Below are positions 26,701-39,790 of a stretch of DNA of 64,000 nucleotides, in pieces. Source of the stretch: Serinus canaria (taxonomy: Eukaryota > Chordata > Aves > Passeriformes > Fringillidae); assembly GCF_022539315.1 (NCBI RefSeq), contig NC_066326.1:5410601-5474600 (forward strand). The letters are read 5' to 3'. The notes beneath the pieces were generated by a model. It made no database searches. It was not told the DNA's origin and saw only the letters and a list, made by a program, of their open reading frames with translations. The first letter of the stretch is position 1; every line of letters starts with the position of its first letter. A program made the translations under genes and the position numbers.

Positions 26701-28802
26701 CCTGTCCTATTTTTTTTCCCTTTTTTCTAAAGCCTTGCTAAAAAGAAAATTCTCAATTTTATAAGGGAAAGCAATATATGACAGTTCTATTCCAACCATT
26801 ATCTCCCAAAATAAATTAGAAAAAAAATGCCTCCCTTCTGTCACACAGCAACTTCCAAACTGTTACTAACAGCAGACAGAGTCCATAAATCATTCCCAAA
26901 TTGCCTATCAGGCCACAGTTGGGTTTTTATCTACAGAATAAAGTAGGGCAAATATATAAGGTCTATAAAGTTTAAGGACAGAGTATTTACCATTGGTAAT
27001 TAAAGCCAAGTGCTCTACAAGCAGCACACTGTCACAGTGGACTCCAGGCTGATGGGCATGGGCACAGCTCCATTAGGCACAATGAGGCAAATCACATTAA
27101 TTTTAGCTGAAGATCTGTTCCTTACACATCTTATTTTGCTACCAGAAGACCAGGTGGTTCTTTCCTGCCTTGCATTCTGTAATCCCAAATTGATTTCAGT
27201 GGGACTGTTTGAGTTACAGGGTACTGCTCAGCATGAGTGGGGATGGTTCTACTCAGGGCCTTTGTGTGCAATAGATTTGTTTTTAAAGCCTATAAAAACA
27301 GACACTTTTCTTTAGATATTCTCTTCAAGGGCTATAATGCAAATAGTTATAACTCTTCACACCGTTTGTCCTTCTTTTATTTCATTTAATTTCATTTAAT
27401 TTTCTTTTTATTTCATTTCATTTACATTATAATGGCAACAAGCTGGAATAGTCCTAACCATGGAATGAGGGAGTGCAATTGGCTTCCTCAGGCACTCATC
27501 CCCAGAAAGGTTAAGAGTGTGGTGATCCCTGTCCCTTTGTGGGACACATTGCGTGCTAGTGTTGGATTTCTGAAGTCACACTGCTCTGTCAGCTCTCTCC
27601 CTGTCAAGCAGGTGCTGAGTGAAAAGTTATTCAAGGATGGTGTTATGTACCCTTCATGAATTATGCATCTTAAATAAACTTACATGATCTGAAGCAGTCA
27701 AGTGGAAGCCTTTTAGCTGGAAGCAGGCCACTGGAGAGCTCAGCTACAGATCTCCAATAATGGTTTAAAGCAGCTCTCTGGAGCACACTGCTCTCCTCCC
27801 CTCCTGGACTCACTGGCCCATGCTTCACTCTGTTGGCTTCTGCATCTTCAGTGGGGCTTCTGAAATCCCTGAGGGAAAAGTCCATCTCAAAACATCTTCA
27901 GGGGTTAAAAAGGCTGTGTGCTTTGTCTTGGGGGAGAGGTGCTGCCTTGGCTGAGTTTTATTCTGAAAGACTGAGAAGGAGAGACAGATTCTGCCAAGGT
28001 CACTGTTTTCTTTCCCTTTCATGAAAAGATAATGAATGTTGTTTTAATATTTGCTTTCAGTGAAAGGGAGCCTTGCTGTGTCTTCATTGCAGCTCTGAGC
28101 TGGTTGGGGAAATGCACTGTGTCACCTAACCAGCCTGTGACAATATTACCTGGCACTAATTAATTGTTTCCTCTTCGGAATGGCTTACTTGGGTGCAAGA
28201 CATGGCATTTCATTTCTGATCCTCTGATGATGTTAACCTGGTGGGAAGATGGGTGGACTGCCTACTCACACTCCATAAATCACAGATATGTAGCACTCCT
28301 CAAGTAGAGAGAAAATTCAACTTTTATTTATTTAATCCAACTTGACCTTGTCACCTGTGAAGGCAGGCTGGAAGAGGGCTGCTTTGTCTGGACACCAAGC
28401 TATGATTTCATTGTGGATTCACCACCAAACTTGCATTGGATGGGGCTTTATTCCACTCAGAGCTCCTCAGCCTGAGATAAGGTGCTGCACAGAGAGCAGC
28501 AGCACACAAAGCAGGATATTATAAACTTATTACAGCCTGGCTCCAGGAGCTCCAGTCCCTGGGACTCAGTGGTGTTCATCCTGCATCTGGCTTCTCCCTG
28601 GCTCTCAAGTGTTCCTTCACCATCCCTCAGTGCAGAGAGCACAGCAGCTGTGAACAGGACAGTGTTTACCCCAGCTGTCCCCAGCCTGGGCAGCCACAGG
28701 CACTGGGAGCATTGCTGCTGATTTTTGGGGGTAGAACCAAGTCCATGTGCAGTGATCCCACAGTGGCAGCGTGGGGCAGCCCCTCCTCCTCAGGAGTTGG
28801 TG
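23733..28802. other. Non-coding sequence, no gene recognised
   Basis: Five kilobases are without a supported gene. An AT-rich simple repeat lies at 27375-27424. The open frames are short and unrecognised. Confidence 0.5.
27375..27424. repeat. TTTCATTTAA-type AT-rich simple repeat
   Basis: The segment is made of repeated TTTATTTCATTTAA-like units that decay toward TTTCATTTCATTTAC. Confidence 0.8.
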
Positions 28803-29148
28803 TCCAGCCTGGAGAAAAGGAGACTCAGGGGTGCCCCCATCACTCTCACAGCTCCTGAAAGGTGCCTGTGCTCAGCTGGGCTGGGCTCTGTCTCCAGCAG
28901 CACTGACACAACCAGAGCTCACTGGAGCTGCACCAAGGGAAATACAGGTTGGATATTAGGAAAAGGTTTTTCACAGAAAGAGTGATAAAGGTCTGGAATG
29001 GCTGCCCAGGGAGGTGTTAGAGTCCCCATCCCTGGGTGTGTTTAACAAAGCCTGGATGTGGCACTGGGTGCCAGGGTTTAGTGGAGGGGTCAGGGAACAG
29101 GTTGGATTTCAAGATCTTGAAGGTCTCTTCCAATCTTGTGATTCTGTG
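28803..29148 (+). mobile_element. CR1 LINE, 5'-truncated 3' end
   Basis: The segment follows the well-known avian CR1 3' end in order. A CTGGAGAAAAGG start encodes a LEKRRLRG-like reading at the end of ORF2. Next come TTGGATATTAGGAAAAGGTTTTTCAC, a GGAATGGCTGCCCAGGGAGGTG block, TCCCTGGGTGTGTTTAA, and a close similar to AGGTCTCTTCCAATCTTGTGATTCTGTG. The orientation is plus. It is a dead, 5'-truncated copy of about 345 bp, as is usual for CR1 in birds. The left boundary is approximate because the older part is diverged. Confidence 0.9.
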
Positions 29149-29334
29149 TTGGGGAGTGACCTGGGGTCTGACCAATCCCCTGTGGACCAATCCCCCTGCT
29201 CCTGCCCACCCTAAAAGGCTAAAAAGGGTGTGGGGCACTCTCCTCTTGCTTTCAGGTGTTTCTCTGACCAGGAACTGTCCATGTTTGTGTCTTCTGGCCC
29301 TGCTTCTTCCTGCACAAGCAGAAGAACAATAGGC
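29147..29334 (+). promoter_or_regulatory. CCAAT/CCAAT/TATA-like cassette, possible LTR remnant
   Basis: The segment directly abuts the CR1 3' end. Two ACCAAT boxes (29171-29176 and 29186-29191) are followed by CTAAAAGGCTAAAAAGGG (about 29211-29228), which resembles a TATA element, and then by pyrimidine-rich sequence. It begins TGTTGGGG and could end at an AATAGGCA near 29334, so TG...CA boundaries are possible. I found no matching flanking duplication. The order of motifs resembles a retroviral U3/R region, but the family is not recognised. Confidence 0.3.
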
Positions 29335-32300
29335 AAGCTCTGGTGTAAAAGGTCAGATTTTATTTTTATTGATTTTGTTTTTATTTTTTGTTGGGTTCAG
29401 TAGTGCTGTGGTTGAAGTTCTTTGGGATCTGTGTGGCTCTCAGAGGTGAGCAGTCAGTAACCCTTGGGCAGTGGCTTCCTTGGAGGAGCAGCTTTGTGGG
29501 GCCTCGAGAATGCAAGCTGGAATTGTGAAACTTCATGCAAACAGCTTTGCACATGTTTGGGAACAGGGATATGTTCAGAATAATTCTATTCTTTCATCAT
29601 TGCTTTTGAGGAACTGGTATTATTAGGTTAAATTGTTATGTAGATTTTTGAAGGAGCATCATTTCCATCTTGTCAAGCATTTTGTGAACAAAATCTTCAT
29701 TGGCTGGTTTGAAATTAACACATAATTTTAAAAAAATTCTTTCCACATTATGGGTTTTTTTTGTTTTGTTTTGCTCTGGTTTTTTTTCTGCTTATTTTTT
29801 GTGTGAAGCCACAGTGTGGGGGAAAAATGCATTTTCTTTAATGATTTGTATTGCAGTGGGTAATGGGCCTTTTCTACATTTTATGCTATGTCTAAGATGG
29901 GGTTTGTGTAAATCTGACCAAAAAGCAAGAAAAGGAAAAAAGAAAAGAGAAATTTGAGATGCCTTAGTGCAGAAAAAAATTGCTTGCTTACATGTTGCAA
30001 AACACATTGCTAATACTTAAAAAAATATACTAAATATTTGCATGTCTATCTGTAGGGACTTTGTGCTGTACTTAGAAGTAAGCAGGGCTCATCAGCCTTG
30101 CAAGAAAGATTTGTCTTTTAGAATCCTGGCAAAGAAAGTGAGTTTGTGTCTGAGTTTCTGCCTCCTGTATCCAACTTCTGACTGCTTGGGGCAGGTTAGG
30201 TGGAGCAGGGCAGCAAAATAAGATTGACCAAGCTTAGGTGAGTTGTTTCAAAGGATGTTGCTACAGCTCAGCAATTTTAAGGTTCTGGTTTGAGAAACAA
30301 AGGCTTTGGAAAGCAGGATTTACTTTTTTTGGCTATAAATCTGCTGGACTGGATTTGTGCTTTTCCTTTTATCCTCAAGGAGATGCAGTGGTTAAATGAT
30401 GAGGACTGCACTTAAAAATTGTCATTACTTATGAAAATCACAGCTCATTCCCTGCCTGTGTGCACATTTAACAGACTTGGTCTCATCTTTGGAGTTTCTA
30501 TAGTCATAAAAAGTATTTTCCCTTCTAGCCAAACTTTCTTGAAGTCCAGATTTTTTGTGGGTGCTGCAGCCTCAAGTGTGATGGGGACTGCTGCAGATTG
30601 CTGCATTTCTGGTGTAATTAGCCTTTGTTATTGCAGTTTTGACTGAAGGCCATAAAGAAATTGTCTAAATGTTTATAAAGAGTGTGCTGAGTGGCTGAGG
30701 AAATACATTCTTTCATTGGCTTAACTGCATATCCAGCCTTCATGGAAATGTGATTTAAAATGAAACTTCAACAGCTTGAAAAAAAGTGAGTGACACAGAG
30801 AGAACTCAGGTTATGAGACTCAAGATGCACCTTTTTCCTCTGCATTTTTAAAGTCAATCTGAGCTGGTCCAGCTGTCCAAGCAAGGGTTTAATTGCCAGC
30901 ATGTCCTTAAGAGAAGAGCGAGCTTTATTGAGTGCAAATGTTTTTCAGAAGAGTCAGAAGAACAAAGGAGCTGAGTCTGACCCTGTGAGATCCCCCTTTA
31001 ATCAGAGCTTTGATCAGCCTTTTCCCCAGAGAGCTGGCAGACATCCTCCCTGGCACCAAGCAGGCTCTTTTGGGCTGGAGCACAGCACAGACCCCCAGGG
31101 AGCTGCTCTGGGGGGCTCTCACTGCACCAGCCCTGCCCTTTGCTCACCCTCATTGCCATTGCTGAGCATCACAGCCTCACACAGGGATTACAGCTGTAAA
31201 ACCTGTGTGAACCCAACCATTTGGATAATGAGCCTGAGAGCAGAATCCAGAGGACTTTTTTGAAGTAGATTTGAAAAGTCTGATTTTCTCAAGAGTGGTT
31301 GTAGTAAAAATACAAATAAGAATTTTGGAGAGCAATTACTGCAATTATTTAAGAGTGGCAGTGAGTTGGCTAGCCTTGACTTTTTTTTGGGGAGGAATCT
31401 GCTGCCCATATTGTTATAAAGTTTTCTTCTAGAAGGGGGAGAGAAAGAAGTGGCAGTGTTTGTCATTGTGAGTGTGACTTGGCCCTGATGTCCCTCCCTG
31501 AGTCCCCCACTGCTCACAGTTGCTCTGCTGTGACATTTTGCCTTGGATGCTGTTCATATCTGCCTAGCACTGGACACTTACTGAAAGGTTAAAGTCATTT
31601 CTCCAGCTGCACTTTGGCCAGATTCTGTTTGGAGGCTCCATGAGCCAGGCTGTGGCCAGAGCCCCTGGTGGGGAGTTTGAACCCAGGTGGGAACCCCAGC
31701 AGTGATGGCTTTGCTGAGGCCACAGCTTGACCTTTGGCTGAATACATCAGGTCTGCTCTTATTCCATCCTGCTCGTGCTCCCAGAGCTAGTTAAGTCATT
31801 ATGAGAGACACTAGAAAGCCAACCCACAGCTAAATCATCACAGCAAATAAAGGGAAATTGTAATTACATAATGAAATTGAGTCCCAGTCCCCAGTTACCT
31901 GGCTAATCCCATGGAACAGCTTGGGGCTGCTCCTCCCATCTCCCTTGGACCTTCCTGGGAGCAAGCCTGCAGTATTCTTCTGAGAGTTTAATTGGGGTTT
32001 TTCCTTCAGATAAAATTCTAATTTAAAACCAGCTATTCTCGGTTTATATGGTAAGGAAAAAAAAGAAATCCATAAGACCAAAAAATTATTATTAATTATC
32101 ACAAAAGGGTTTAAGTAAATTTTTAAGTATATGGGGTGTCCCTGGTCTAACTTGGAGGCCCTCAGCAAAACCATTCCAAAGTATCTTTTAAAACCAACTC
32201 ACTGAACAGCATTAAATCTCTGAAAAGACAGTCTTATGCAGAATTAGACTAGATTTAATTGAGCTTACCTTAATTCACTTTGGGAACAAAAATCAAATTA

Positions 32301-35300
32301 TTGCTCTTTTAGTCATGAATAATGATCCCTACAAAAAAGTAAATATGATTCAACAAATTCATTTTATGCTGGTGTCTACTTTTAATGTTGATACATTTCC
32401 CCAGTTTTGCTATGTAGACAAGATCTCCACCAAGGTAAATTTGGAATAAATCAGAAGTTATTTCATGATTTCAAGATTCAGGAAGACAAACACAGCTGAC
32501 CTGAGCTATGCAGATTGGCTCTTGCATGGAGCAGGAGTTTACTCCAAATGACCTTAAAAAAATCAGTCCCTCTCCCAAATACTGGTGTGCACTGCTGTAA
32601 CTGAGCACATTGTGCTGTTTTGTTTTTTTTTTCTGTCAATTTATTTTTAGGGCAGATTTTTTATAATGGGGTTCCTAATTTTTAAATGTAAGTACAATTT
32701 TAAATACAAGTACAGATACTTTTTTTTGAGTTTTTATAACTATTTTTAGTAGAGAGATAGAAACCATGTATTTATGGAGCTAAACTGGCATGCTATCATG
32801 TGATGATTTCTCATCTAGGTTTTTAAAGTCCTGAACTTGTTTTTAAGGTCCTGAACTTTGTTTTAAATTTAAACAAACTTAATCTGTCAGAATAAATCTG
32901 CTTCATTATGTATAATGTTAAAGCCTTGACTTTATTTGGCACGTACAAATGAAAACCCTGAAAAATTTGATAAGACTGTTAAAGTGCTCTGGGGATAACA
33001 TAGTCCATTTAAATCAATAGGAAAAGAGTCAGAAAATCTGCTTTTTAGAGGGTTTGGATTTACAAGAACCCTTAGGGAAGAATTTTTGGTAGCACTGTGT
33101 TGCTGAATTACAGAAGTGCTTTGTCAGTCTCAGCTGTTATCTCCAGTAAAGTCTCACAAATGCAGGCTGCTGGGCTTGATCTGCCCAGGCTGGCTGGATT
33201 TCACATGGATTTTTCACAGACATTTCCTGGAAAGGTGCTGAGCCCTGCCCTGTTCCACAGGCTCTCCTGGAAGGTTTGAGTTGCTGCTTCTCAGCTGGGC
33301 TGCCTTCACATCCTCTGTCCAAACCTTCAAACCTCTTCAGAGTTACACCTGTTTACCCTTATCAGGCACTGAAAAAATGGATTATTTTTGAGGTAGGAAC
33401 CTAGTTTCCATTCACCCCAGCACAGAGATGTCCTTGGGACCAGCCCAGGCCAACTCTCACCTGGACAAGACCCTACAATGCCTCCAAACTCTGCTCTGGC
33501 CACAGCACTGCCAGTTAAATGTGAAAGCTGAACAAAACCATTAGCACTTCACTGAAACACCTCACATGACCCAGACCAAAGCAATCAGGTTGGAGTTCAG
33601 GTCTTTCAGGACTTTCAGAGTGCAAGTGTCAGATATGGGTTGCAAAGAAAAAGAATAATGAAAAGCAGCCAGTTTGGGACCATGTGAGTTCTTCCTGGGA
33701 GTGCACAGTGCTGGAAGGAGCCAGAGCAACAAATCCTGGAGTCCAACCCTTTAACCAGGACCATTCTTAATTTGTGGCCTTTGGGAAAGGAGCCACTTAA
33801 ACAACACATGGAGCAAGAAACTGAAGAGGACATCATTTCCTTTACTCTGATGAAAACCTTCTCTGCACCTTACCCTTCTCTGCATCCTAGAGGGTCTGGC
33901 TTGTAGGGAACCAATCTCCCCCTAGAAAAATCCTTAAATGGTAGCTGACCTGAATGAAAGAGGACATTTGGTTTTTAGCAGCTGAGAATTCTTTAGATGA
34001 AGGAGAAATCTGTGCTTACAATAGTCTTCCCACCAGACCTCATTTATTCCTCTCAGGTCACACCACACCCATTTTTAGATGCATTGAGCTGATTGTCTAT
34101 TTTTTTAATTGCATCAGTAATATTTAATATGTGCTGAAGCAGTATTAAAATTTAAATTATTTCAACAAGCCAGTAATTTATTTTCCACCTGGCAGACAGA
34201 CAGTCTCTCATGCATAAGAGTAGACAAGAAGAGTGAGAGATGCTGTATGGGATGTACTTTAAGACCAAAGCACCTTCTGCAGTCCTGCAGGGTGAAGAAC
34301 AGACACTTTGATGTAGTCATTGTGGTTTATTGATCCTATTAACATTATCTTGTGGTAAAATCAATGCTGGAGTTTGTCTTGCAGGAGACATGTAAATGAG
34401 AAGATGAAAAAGCATGCCAAGGCAAATGGTTTCCTGATGGAAAAAGAGATATGAAAGGAAATAAGGGGAGGGAAGGGTGTGCTAAGCAAAGACAGGACCT
34501 GGGGACAGGGCAGTGAGCACAGGACCTTGCCAGGAGCTGTCCTTGCAATTGAAATGTGCTGTGCCTCCCTGTCTGTGTCTGGTGAACCCCTCAGTCACAC
34601 AGAGCACTGAGAAAACCCAAACCTCTTGGACTGGAGAGACAAAAACATGGAAGTAAAATATTGGGAATACCTTGCACTCCTTTCAAAGGGTTTTAAAGGA
34701 TTTTTAGATTTTCAAGTAACTGGAATCACAGAAATAACTTGGAATAAAATAGTAAATTTTTTTCCCCTATCACAACAATTGAATATTTTCTTTTTTAATA
34801 TGACCAACTCTTTGCAATCACCATGAATTCATGCAGTCATTTGGCTGAAGGATGCTGCATTTTCCAAGGGAGCTTTAAGGACTTTCAAGGAGCACAGGAA
34901 ATGAGATGTGGAGGTAGCTCTAACAGCACCTTTACCTTTGTGTGTGGCTGCAGTGGGGCAGCATCACTCACAGACAGCAGTGGAGGCACCCAAGGTGACA
35001 GAGCACAATAAACCTGAGTTCTGTGGTGGCTGAGACTGGACACCATGACCCATCAATGTCCTCTGCATTCATCTGGAGAGAATGGTGGCTCCTTTCTTTC
35101 AGAAGTTTGGGAGTTTTGTTCTTCACACACCAAGAAGTTCCACCTCTATAACAATGTGTTCTTAATGGCCAATTAGTGAGTTTCCAAGGCACAATCCATG
35201 TTACAGAATGACAAATTAGAAGTTTGGTGTGAGATCATTTTCCTTCTGCAGTACATTTAAATTAGTGTGGCTTCATTTGCTGGGCAGCTTGGTCAGATGA

Positions 35301-36239
35301 GGTGTCTTTGCATGAGTGAGTGTGTAACTATGTTAGTTTTTTTAAAGTTCATTTGATCTGTAAAATATGAGCTTATCCAATTCTCTGCTCTACTAGTTCA
35401 GCCAGGTTATTAATGAAAGGTAAAAAAAATTTCTGGTAGAAATTTCAGTGATAACACACAAGCTGTACATTAAATCCTCATCCCCCCAAGCCCCTCTCAT
35501 CAATATTTACCAAACCATAACCCAAAAAACCACCAAGGAGGAAGAGAAGAGCTGTACTGGTGAAGAGTTTCCTGTCCCTGACAGCATCCAGGTGCAAATG
35601 GGGGAGAGCACAAGGATGGGCAGGTCTGGGTGTTCTCTGATGTCTTTGGGCCATCCCTGTGTTAGGGCTTCACCAAACTGCCTTCTGGACCTTTAGGAGA
35701 AAACCTGCCTGTCAGTGAGTTCCCTCCTCTCCTTTTGAATCTATTTATGGTCTTGTTCTTTAAAATATATTTTTGTCAGAACCTTTTGTGAGCATGTTTC
35801 TTGGGGTTATATTTCCTTTGGTTACCTTCATACCAGCTCTCTGCTACATTCATCAGGCTATCTAGAGCTCCTGCTTGTATGAGAAATTGGGAATAATCTT
35901 TCCAGCCTAGCTTGGATTCACCATTCATTGAAGATTTGTATTGTGTCCTCACTCAGTTATTTATTTTTAATTTTAGTACGTGAGCAAGGCAGCCCTTGTG
36001 CAGACCTTCTGCCTGTGGCTCCTGGAGATGCTGAAGGTCTCCAAGGTGTGTTTTGAGGACCTGGAGCTGGAGGATTTTGATCCTGGAGCTCACCCTGTCC
36101 TCTGAACCTGCACCCAGGCAGGATGAGGCCACAAGCACATCTGTGTTGCAGCATCTTTCCAATAAAAGACCCACAAACCCCCATAGTTCAAAAACCTCAA
36201 AATGACAAAATAAATAGATGGACTCATTAGTAAGCTCAG
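29335..36239. other. Non-coding sequence, no gene recognised
   Basis: Seven kilobases of AT-rich sequence lack a supported gene. A short tandem duplication lies at 32820-32859. A fragment near 33741 (GGAGTCCAACCC) is slightly reminiscent of an inverted CR1 end but too short to call. Confidence 0.5.
32820..32859. repeat. Tandem duplication, 20-bp unit
   Basis: Two adjacent copies of TTTTTAARGTCCTGAACTTK differ at about two positions. Confidence 0.75.
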
Positions 36240-36545
36240 ACTCCATTGGCAGTTTAACATGAGGAGCAATTTAATTGGGGCCTAGACTGCTTTGTGTAGC
36301 TTCATTAATGTAATTGAGTAATGCATATTGATTTTTCATGGGGCCCAAATCTTCTTTTCTTCATCTTGTCTAAGAAAGCCTGTTAAGGAATTATTAATCA
36401 CATTATAATTGCTTTAAGATCTATGCTCTAATTAAAACCATAAATTCTTTATTACATCTTTATTTTAATTAGACATCCAGAAAGACAATAATTTTTACAA
36501 GAAAACTCGTGCAATCAAATTACCCCACTTAGCAATGCTTGAAAG
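36240..36545. promoter_or_regulatory. Candidate conserved non-coding element, TAAT-rich
   Basis: The segment is dense in homeodomain-type cores (several TTAAT/ATTAA motifs, for example TTTAATTGGGG and AATTATTAATCAC) and lacks simple repeats and open frames. This texture is typical of deeply conserved enhancers in vertebrate gene deserts. The call rests on composition alone, as no alignment could be made. Confidence 0.25.
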
Positions 36546-39539
36546 GGCCTGTGCTCAGGACACACAGACTCCAGCAGGACTCTGTAAATGAAGACATGCA
36601 GGATTCCAGTCATAAGCAGAGTTAGATGTCCCCTGAATATAATTAAGTAACTTTACAAAAAGATCTTCTCTATGCAACAAAAGTGGGTTCATCCACAGGA
36701 GTCAGACTTTTCTTTTTCTTTTTGTTTTTCTTTTGTCTTTCAGAAATGTAGGCACTGAGAAGCATGTGCTGAAATTTTAAGAGCCTAATGAAAGGTTTAA
36801 AATATAATCCTACTGTAATGAAAATAAGCTTATTATCATAACCTCCTTCTGGTATTTTCTTCTGGGTGTCTTTCTTCCAGCTGTGATAGGTATTCTTTAG
36901 TTGCCAGAAGGAATTAAAAATAAGTTTATTTCCTCATCTGTGGGGAAGGATCTGGTATTTCTCTCATTTATGTTGGGAAACTAAATTCTGGAGATCAGAG
37001 CCTGGCCTAGAATTGGTGTGGTTGATTTTTTAGTTTTTGAACTGTGGATGCTATGTGTCTGTTTTGCTAGAATTTGAGGATTCTTTAGCACACTCTTTCA
37101 CTTTTTTTTTTTTTTTAAGATTATGTCTGTAATGTGAAATAGCATTGTGCTTTGAAATACTTGCTAGCCCACAATTTACTTGGTTTGGAGTCCAAAATTC
37201 TATCAGAAAGGTCAAAGACTCAGACTGAAACATTTCTTACTATCCAAGCATGATTGAGAATTCACCTTATCCCACCTAGGGAAAAAATGCCTCAGAGTGT
37301 TCAAAACATTCCCAGAGAAAAACCTTTTGGATTCCCCACCTGTAGGTGGGGTTGGTGCCAGAAATCTTTATCACAATTTTGGAATCTCTACCTGCCACGG
37401 GTGATTTAGTCATGGCCAAAGTCTCATTGCAGCCAGGAGAAGAACCTTTGCCAAACAAAACATGTTTTTATCTGTATTGATGGAGAAATGTGCATTCCTT
37501 ATTGCCAGGCAGATTCTAAACTGTGGCTGTGAGCAGAGCACCAGGAGTAAAGCAGTGATGTGCTGCTGCAGCAATGAATGGCCAGAACCCATTTTCCTTG
37601 AAGGATCTGGAGTGTCTCCTTTCAAATCCCAGAGCAGCACTCCAGGGTGTGCTGCTATTTAGGCTGCAAGGTCTGACTGAAAAGGCAGCTCACAGCCTAG
37701 CAGTTGGTAAATGGTGGGAAAATGGGTTTATTTGCCACTAACTCCCCCACTCATCACGGGGAGAAGTCCAAATACACAGGCAGAGCACTGCCAGACACAT
37801 CACTTGTCAGGAAATGCCTTAATAGCTGCTATAAGGTGTTGCTGGAGGGTTTGTGATAGTGGCAATTGCAAGTGCAGCTCTGGCTCAGCTGTGACCCTCA
37901 CCTGTGCTGGGCACTGCCTGCCCATCTCAGACAAATTCAGGTATGCAGCTGAGACACAGAAGAGGGACTTGCACACATTCTGCTACAGTCTCTCCTCTCT
38001 TCTGCCTCCCCTTTTGAACACCTATCACTGTTTCCCAGAATGTTTTACAGCTCTGTGTAGCTATAACTTTGATTTAACCTCTGCTTATTTGTGGTCTCAG
38101 CTGCTGATGGCTTTCTCATCTCTAAGGCATGGCAGATGGGGACAGAGTAAATGGCGCAGAGTTTGGGTGCCTCATCCTCAAAGTGCTGCCTCCACCTGGA
38201 ACCTGACACCAAAGTCACTGCCATGGGGACCCTTCCCTTTGTTTCAGTGCACTTGGAATCAGGAATGCTTGATACAGTGGAGGGAAAAAAATGTGCATGG
38301 AAATGCTTGAAAAATGTGTAGATATTCCCTAGAAACACCTGACCTGGCAATGCAGAGCAGTCCCTCAGAAGGGTGATAGTACTGGCTTCCATCTGAGTGA
38401 AAATGGAATTACAAGGGTGGGAGGATGCAGGAAAACCTCTTTGAGATGCAGAGGGCCTGGCAGAGGCAGATTAGCAAATAGATCTAACAGCCTTTCCAGG
38501 AGAGCCCTCCTCTGCCTCTAACCTTTTTGTGAAGTTTGCAAGATAGCTCTGCCCTGGCTCCTGCTTTAGAGAGTGGGAGCATGATGGGGTTTCTTTTTTT
38601 AGACTTGAGTTCTGAGGCTTTGCTTTCCTGATCTGTCTTTGCTTAGGCTGAAAACAGCACAGAGATCATGGTGCCAGCTGCTCACACAAGGTAATTTCAC
38701 CTGCCCACTGACTGTCCTCAGCCCCAGCAATGGGACACAGTCAGTGTAGCACTCAGGGATTATGTTGTTTGGGCAGTTGTTTTAAGTCATTGTGTGTTTC
38801 TTACCTCCATGCAAACAGGATGCCAGGGAGCTTCACACTCTCCCTCCTCACCACTGACATCTCTCCTCCCTTCCCAAGCTCTGCCTGGCTCTGTGCTTTG
38901 CTCCTGACCTGCCACCTGATCAGAGGCAGAGCCCATCCCTTCCAGTCTGTGATCCCTGGTGAGACAGCAGAGCCAGTGCTGCTCTGGTGCTGATGCTCAG
39001 GGCACTCAGGGACCTGCAGGGAAAGCTGTTTGCCACTGGGACAGTCTGTGCAGCCTGCTGCCTCCTGCACTGTAGGAGTTATTTTAGCTGTGAAACCCCA
39101 GAATTGAGCACTTTGTGTGTGAAAAAGCTCTCAGCTGTCAGGTTTGGGGGGCTTGAGATCCATGAGTACAACTTCACCTGAGGATGGGCTGCTCTGTGGA
39201 GGCTGTGCTGTGGCTGGGTGAGCACCACCCACTAAAGGCAACAAGAGGAAGAGGCAGCCAGAGTGCAGCCAGTGTTTTGCCCATCAATTACCCCCAATTC
39301 TTCACCCAGAAAGATTAAAGGCTGTTTGTTTGCAGTTATGTGTAATGTCATGCTCTGTTTGTCATCTCATCAGCTCTCCTGGGATCACAAGGCAGGCCTG
39401 AATGCTGCAGTGCCACCTTTCACAAAACAGCCTACTGAAACTAATTAATAGTGCACCCTAGTTAACACATGCAAACTTGGCATTATTAGTCTAATTAAAA
39501 GGATTTTAACAATCTGAGTTTCCTTCTCTCTCCCCCTCA
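36546..39539. other. Non-coding sequence, no gene recognised
   Basis: A 199-codon plus-strand open frame (37711-38310) is present but unrecognised, with no domain pattern and a scattered, Cys- and Trp-rich composition expected of chance frames. A T15 run lies at 37102-37116. No other feature is supported. Confidence 0.5.
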
Positions 39540-39790
39540 CAAATTCCAACATATGCAAGTCAAGTAAATTAAACCCATTAATCACCATTGGTGCCAATGA
39601 TATTGGTGCTTATAATGCAGGCTTGTCTCTGAAGAGAGGCACTAACAGACCTCGTTATGTTTAATTTCACTCCTTAGCAAAGGATAATAAATACAAATTG
39701 TAACATCACAATAAAATATTTAATTATTCACGAGTTTGGTAAGAAACATAATTAGCTGACTGGTATGTGTCTTCATTTGGGTGATAATGG
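39540..39790. promoter_or_regulatory. Candidate conserved non-coding element, TAAT-rich
   Basis: This non-repetitive AT-rich stretch has many ATTA/TAAT cores, including AAACCCATTAATCACCATTGG, ATATTTAATTATTCACG and CATAATTAGCTGAC. No open frame or transposon signature is present. It is an enhancer-like texture only and conservation is untested. Confidence 0.25.

Noticed and set aside
28725..29332. Several plus- and minus-strand frames over the CR1 region
   Set aside because: They are readings of the CR1 3' end, including its LEKRRLRG-like ORF2 remnant, which is 5'-truncated and dead.
33735..33775. Possible inverted CR1 fragment (GGAGTCCAACCC)
   Set aside because: The match is about a dozen bases and the flanks do not follow the CR1 consensus.
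37711..38310. 199-codon plus-strand open frame
   Set aside because: Cys- and Trp-scattered sequence with no domain pattern or homology I recognise; most likely chance.
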